Below the pieces are notes generated by a model that worked only from the letters and a program-made list of their open reading frames with translations, was not told the DNA's origin and ran no database searches. The translations under genes were made by a program, and so were the position numbers. A stretch of DNA of 64,000 bases, taken from the NCBI RefSeq assembly GCF_018143015.1, contig NC_054740.1, positions 43,045,180 to 43,109,179 of the forward strand. The letters run 5' to 3'. Position 1 is the first letter of the stretch. Each line of letters begins with the position of its first letter. The stretch is from Lytechinus variegatus. Taxonomy: Eukaryota > Echinodermata > Echinoidea > Temnopleuroida > Toxopneustidae. Of this stretch, positions 58,707 to 64,000 are shown piece after piece.

Positions 58707-61700
58707 TTAGAAGACGAGCCTATTGGAGGAGAGGCTTGGCCCTCCTCCACCCCCTCCCCCGCCGAGACCACACCCGCCAGGGGGGTCGTTCTTATCGTCA
58801 AAGTTCCTGGAGTAGAACGGCTTCGCTGTAGAGGCTGGCCGCTGTTTTCTTAAAGCAGCTTCACGGGCCTCAATCTCTCTTTCCTGCGAAAAATAACAAA
58901 GACACGAAGCAAACTGACAGAAAGATTTTACACATGAATGAAGCACAGATCCAAATTCCTATAATGTGATTTCTGAAAAGAAATTAGACGGGTTAATATA
59001 AAAAAAAAATATTTCCCTTTAAACATTGGATAATTCTTTTACCAATTTTATTGATTGACTTGAAAATACAATAATGACTAAATACAAGGGGTGGTATCTC
59101 AAACAAGTTAAGTCAGTGCTTAATACAGACAGTTCTATAAAATGCTAGGTTTTATCTCTTTACCTCATTCATTAAATAATCCAAAGAAAGACAATGTATT
59201 AGAGATTTCTTGGAAACCCAGTTCATACTTGCATAATGTTTTTACCATTTTTTTGTAAAAAAAATATCCTTTTTGAGAGATAATTTATTTCATTGTTAAT
59301 TCGTACTAGGTACTGTATTGCAACAGGCAACTCGAAAAGTGCTTGTGAAGTTCCGCCAGGGCTAACTTTGATATTGCATTCCCTCTATCATCAGAATAAA
59401 CTACATGCACATTACTCTTACCTGAATATAATGAAGATTGTCTTTTTGGATTGCATCTTGGAGATCTTTCCGCAAATGTTTCTCTTTCAAGACGGAAGGC
59501 ATGTATGAAGATGACGACGATGATGGCACAGCTTTCTGCATTACCGAATCAATAGAGTCACCACTCCCATATTCATCATCACACTTCCTATAAAACAGAA
59601 CATAAGCTGTGTCTCGTGGGAAACGCTGTGTAACCTTGCCAAAGGAGTCAAACCTGGAAGAAGTAACACGACTGTCATTAAACAGATACCATTTCTTGGG
59701 CAGATGATCTTCATCGGTCATTTCATTGGTTTTCGGATGGGTACCATCAACAGGGTTCCTTTCGCTCTTTTTCTGCCTCAGAAGCTGTCTCTGGATATCA
59801 TCAACATCGTCACATGCATAACAATAGTAGTGTCCGCTTTCAGATGACATCCCTGAGTGAACTATCACTGTACTGAGGACATACTGAACAGTCCTGTCAG
59901 AGTCTCTCTCTGTGGAACAGTGGGCAGTACCCATACTATTCTGTCGAGTCCTCTTTGTGCATGGTCCACCATGGTTCCCGTCCACACTGCAGTCACCATC
60001 GCAAGGATTCACATCCAGATGGAGAATTCTGGGATAGCGAACATCCTCCATGATCTTACATCGTCTCTGCAGTTTGACATCGTAGGAGAAGCGCAGGAGT
60101 GTGATGATCAGAATCTCTGGTGCATTGATAATTTCCAGAGACTTCTCAGCATCCTGCAAGCTCTGGCACTTGTCACAATGATACCTGTTATCTTTTACCA
60201 AGAGCTCTGGACTGAAGTAATGTCTCAGAAGGTCTTCAAGCGAAGTCTTTGTGGTGTTGGCTTCAGAACTGGAACCTGCCACACTCTGCACTTCACTTGT
60301 TGATCTGCTACCGCTATGAAGATCGGGTCCAACAGCAGCGGCTATGGCACTTGCACCTACAACACTCCGACTATCCTGAGCTAATTCCATGGCAGGATAA
60401 TCCGACTTCTCTGACTGCCTTTCTTCAGCTGGGGTATCACAACGTCCTCCAAGTAAATTTTCCCTTCCTTCTGTTCCAGGAAACCCAAGTGGCAAATCAA
60501 AAAATGTTTCCTTCCGACTCGACACTGTTCCACAATTCAAGCACCGGATGTGCGTTGCTGACTGTCCACCAAAGTGTTTCTCTACAATGCTCTCCTTTGA
60601 TGGTAATATATCATCTTTTTTCATCTTTGGTGACGACCATGATCTTGTCTGATTGTAGGATTTACTAGAGTCCTTGGCCATGCTGCCACTACTGCTGCAG
60701 GAGGCAGTATCTACTGAAAGACATGCACTATCAGTTGGATGACATGGCATCATGGAACCTGATAGAGAAAGAGAAGCTAGTGGGCCTGCACTAGATGAGG
60801 GTGAGCTGGACGAGGAATCGACAGTATCTGTTTCCATTTGCACATCACTTCTGTCAATACATTCCTATGGGTTAAGAATATGAACAAATGAAGAATTCAG
60901 TAAAAGAGCCTAAATTCAGTATAGGTTCAGATTCTAAGTAATACAACTGTAATTCTGGGAAGCTTTCATGAAATGACTTGTCAGATGTTGTATTTGGCAA
61001 TGTATGTTTTATTCAAACACAGGAACTGTGCTTGTCTAGTGATGGTAGCTCAATGCACCGGTGATGGTAGCTCGAGCTAAAGCCAGGGTAATAATAGCAA
61101 GCGCTTTGTATCCTCAGGCAAAAAGCGTTACAAAAATCCAGTTATTATTATTATCATTAATATTCTCAGAGAATATTTAATTCCTTGAATTCCAACTTGA
61201 CCCCACAGCACATAAATTACGTTTCTAGAATTCAACCAATAGCTACCTGATCATGTGCTTCAGGTCTCGGTGAAGAGGCTGTGGACGAGGATGGGGATGA
61301 AAGCGACGATGTGATGGATGCTGCCGCGTTCTTCATCATCTTTCTCCATCCCTTCTCCTCCTCATCCAGTCGGTCCAACAGGTACTTGAGGAACTCTGAA
61401 CAGTCCTGCTGAGAGCCAGGAGCAAACCAAGGGGGTCTTGACGCTCTCAGGAACTCCCTCGGAGCGTATGCTGCCCTCTGAAAGTACACAGAATGCAATG
61501 GATTAAAAAAAACAAGCCCAACCTACAAGCCCTGTGGGGCATACAAGTTCTCAGCTCAAGTGCTAGCTATGTATCAATCATTGGTCCACATTTTGACTGC
61601 CATGGTCTTAAACCTGTGTTGAAATCATAGGAAGCCTTTAAGTAAGGGGAATTACAACACCAATAAGTTATTCAAAAAATCCCACACCTCCCAACCAATG

Positions 61701-63066
61701 AAACTGGAAATAAGGATGACATTGCTAAAAAATGGGAAAACACGGCATTTCCCGTAGGGAAATCCTAATTTTCAAAGTGAAGCCACAAAGCTAAAACCCA
61801 TCAAATTGTAAATTGCTGATTGTTCTACTTTCCATTTGGTCTCATCCAACATGGTCATATTATACTTTGCCTAACAATCATTTCATCTACTAACCATTTC
61901 TTCTAATTTCCGTCTAGTCCATTTACCATTTGTCTAATATCAAATTAGGCTACAGATATATATAGCTTCTACTTGATCGAACGCCAATTATTATAATGGT
62001 ATTAGGTATGCAGTTTATGGACCAAAGTTTCATTAGACAATGTAAAAAATACTAAGTCAATAAATATAAAATTATACCGATCGGGTATGGCATTAGACTA
62101 AATGAGAATGAGAACAAGTGGGTATTATGCCAAGTATAGTTTAGCCCATGTGGTATCAGACTATCTGAGAATATGAACTCTTAAATTACCTACCTGAGTA
62201 TGAGCCAAGAATGCAAAGCAAAGTTGTAGATTATACATGATACTCTGTCTGCTGAAGAGTGGGTAGGTGATTATGTCACTGCAGAACCTACATGTGGAAA
62301 GGGCGCAAAGAATGAATGTTATGACTTCATGCATAAAGTAAATGAAGCATTCCAAATGTAATGAAATGATACATTAGGAAATTGTTACAATAACTGTGTA
62401 GTGACAAATGTAAACATTTCTTATTTGCACAAATGATATGCATCATCATGATCATCATATCATCACCACCACCACCATCAATTCATTATCACAATCATAA
62501 AAATAACCATCACCATCATCACCACCAGCATCCTCCTCATGTAAACATATCTTTTCAAAAGTCTGTGCCGCTACTGACAGGAATGACGCTTTGAAGGCAT
62601 TACCTGGTCTTCATAGCGGCTTTCCTGCATTCCTATTTTTATGCTATGATGGAGTGTGAGAAATGGTAATGAAATCTCGCTTGCAGAACTCCCGCCTGTA
62701 AGACAGGGCTCCGACTATTTACAAGGTACCTTACTGAACAGGGTTCCATAACACGAAGGTTAGCGATTAATCGTAAACTTGATTTTCACGATTGCTTGTA
62801 CATTGTAGTCAATGGAATCAATCGTAGACAATCATTGCTAAGCTTTGTGACACAGGCCCTAGGACTTACTTTGATGACATGTATAAAGCTTGTATGACAC
62901 TGTTCATGTAGCAGGTGTTTCCCAGGTTGACCAAGCCTGTTTTACCCGTATCAGAGCGGGGCTCGAACCTTGAAGAGAATTCTGTTCCAAGGCCACCTTT
63001 CTGTGATGTCCAGGCACTCTGCTTCAGCCTGGCCATCATACTCGTTTCACTGGGGCGGGGGAAACC
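58707..63066 (-). CDS. USP38: Ubiquitin carboxyl-terminal hydrolase 38/35 type, last five exons (5'-partial)
   Basis: This cysteine protease removes ubiquitin from proteins. Five minus-strand exons join in phase at GT/AG sites: 63066-62870, 62287-62194, 61477-61247, 60864-59422 and 58883-58707 (2142 nt, 713 residues plus stop). Visible motifs in order are the Cys box GLVNLGNTCYMNS (catalytic Cys codon near 62913), LCFAFLAHTQ, the QQD box GSQQDCSEFLKYLLD, zinc-type pairs CLNC and CDKC, the His box SSESGHYYCYACDD, and WYLFNDSRV followed by DTAYVLFYRK. The C-terminus DDKNDPPGGCG, a glycine run and RLVF is the signature I know from vertebrate USP38/USP35. Serine-rich low-complexity inserts lie between the QQD box and the first CxxC, where the family is variable. 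The N-terminal region typical of USP38 is missing because the gene runs off the right edge. USP35 and USP38 are vertebrate paralogues, so this is probably their common counterpart. No break is seen; the gene looks functional. Confidence 0.95.
62445..62531. repeat. CAT/CAC microsatellite in USP intron
   Basis: ATCATCATGATCATCATATC followed by CACCACCACC and CATCACCATCATCACCACC. Confidence 0.85.
62745..62862. mobile_element. Small inverted-repeat element beside the USP Cys-box exon
   Basis: GGGTTCCATAACACGAAGGTTAGCGATTA at the left loosely pairs with AATCATTGCTAAGCTTTGTGACACAGGCCC at the right; GATTGCTTGTAC is inside. It ends only about 8 bases from the intron donor at 62869. Pairing is imperfect. 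Confidence 0.4.
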
Positions 63067-64000
63067 CTGAACAGAAAAACAAGGTATACCTACACTGAGG
63101 CTTTGCAAGATACATAAATTTACAACTGCAGTGCTTAAATTAGCCTATAATCTTCGCCGAAGATGAACCACAGTTTGTCATTGGACTTCATCTGAACCGT
63201 CATACTAGCCAATTTTCGTTATAAAAAAAAATCAATTTCAAGATTTTTGCAGAAAATGAAAGTACAAGTCCTAATTTCATTCTACAGTGCGTATCAAAAA
63301 AAGTTTACACTTAGAAAAAATCCTGTAAAATTATACATTTGTAATATCCTGAAGATTTTTCCACATTTCAACGTTGGTACAGATCCATTTAAGCAAATGA
63401 CGATATAACTGTCGAAAAATATTTCTGCTTGAGTGAGCACCACTTACTTTTGAAAAGTCAGTGAAAAATGATTTGCGCAGAACTTTGAAATAGTTATGCG
63501 AATAAAAGTAGACCGTAATCATGAAGAACAGGTGGAATTTAGCTTGTGAAATTGATTTGAAGATATTTTTTACATTTTTAAACTTGTTTCCTTGCCAAAA
63601 ACACTTCGAAGAGTGCATTGCACCCCACACACCGAGGCCATTGCGACGATATTTGCTTCACACTGAGCTGTGACTTACATGAAATGGCATAGGCTTGATT
63701 TTCAATTTGATAATCATGGTCAAGCTTGGAAAAAGTGTGGAGAAATAATTATCATTACATGAAAAATGATATGTAAACCCACTTTAAATGATACAAAATT
63801 AGTGAAAATGCTAGAGATGTCTGATAAAACTTTTGTTCAGATTCATTTATTAGGTTATGTCCTCAGATCCAGCTGGCACATACATGTATAGGGTAAAGTT
63901 TGTGCTTAATAAGTGTCGAAATTCCAATTTGGGTGGCAAAATTGTTACGAAATGATTGAACGTATCCATTTCATTTCAATTGACTAAAAGTGCAAAGGAA
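63067..64000. other. USP intron or upstream sequence; no exon seen
   Basis: On the minus strand this precedes the Cys-box exon, so the missing N-terminal exons of the deubiquitinase lie beyond 64000. The open frame at 63331-63630 minus is unrecognised. Confidence 0.5.

Noticed and set aside
59857..60668. Plus-strand frames of 148 and 139 codons
   Set aside because: Antisense shadows of the large USP exon 59422-60864.

Overview
This is a eukaryotic nuclear genome window, AT-rich, intron-bearing and dominated by non-coding and mobile DNA. Several abundant repeats (foldback elements reading 'AAAGGTCAAGTCCACC...', hAT-like ends 'CAGKGGCGTAG...', clusters of 'GCTCGCGCTTCGCGCTCGC') are ones I associate with echinoderm genomes, most likely a sea urchin. 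That assignment is an inference from repeat style. Most short open frames here are chance frames; the credible genes were rebuilt by joining exons at GT/AG sites with matching phase.

Left part (1-21 kb): no ordinary host gene. It holds non-autonomous DNA elements (2100-2851, 6542-6790, 8024-8471), a ~100-bp tandem array (3.9-5.0 kb) and a ~9.6-kb segment (9823-19401) bounded by inverted repeats and iterated GACTTAAA motifs. Inside that segment lie the broken remains of a multi-exon gene of an uncharacterised SAM-like animal family, two TTAA-flanked foldback elements and a mariner transposase fragment.

Middle-left (21-29 kb): nested hAT-like elements with exact 8-bp target duplications, in places two or three deep.

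Centre (31-42 kb, + strand): two genes. A three- or four-exon gene encodes a gypsy-integrase-type H2C2 zinc domain. It is followed by, and may share an exon with, 5-hydroxyisourate hydrolase (URAH) of the urate pathway. URAH has an N-terminal peroxisomal PTS2 motif, a decayed duplicate of its second exon and a possible in-frame 96-nt cassette exon.

Right-centre (43.8-57.3 kb): small inverted-repeat elements, then a retroelement and pseudogene cluster: a tandemly duplicated coiled-coil ORF with a Tc1-like C-terminal tail, a DUF6589-like fragment, a Ty3/gypsy gag-protease fragment, another multi-copy invertebrate ORF remnant and a LINE ORF1p remnant.

Right end (58.7-63.1 kb, - strand): the last five exons of a USP38/USP35-type deubiquitinase. 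They contain the complete visible catalytic domain (Cys, QQD, CxxC pairs and His boxes), with the N-terminal exons beyond the window. The genes are functionally unrelated neighbours, as is usual in an animal genome.
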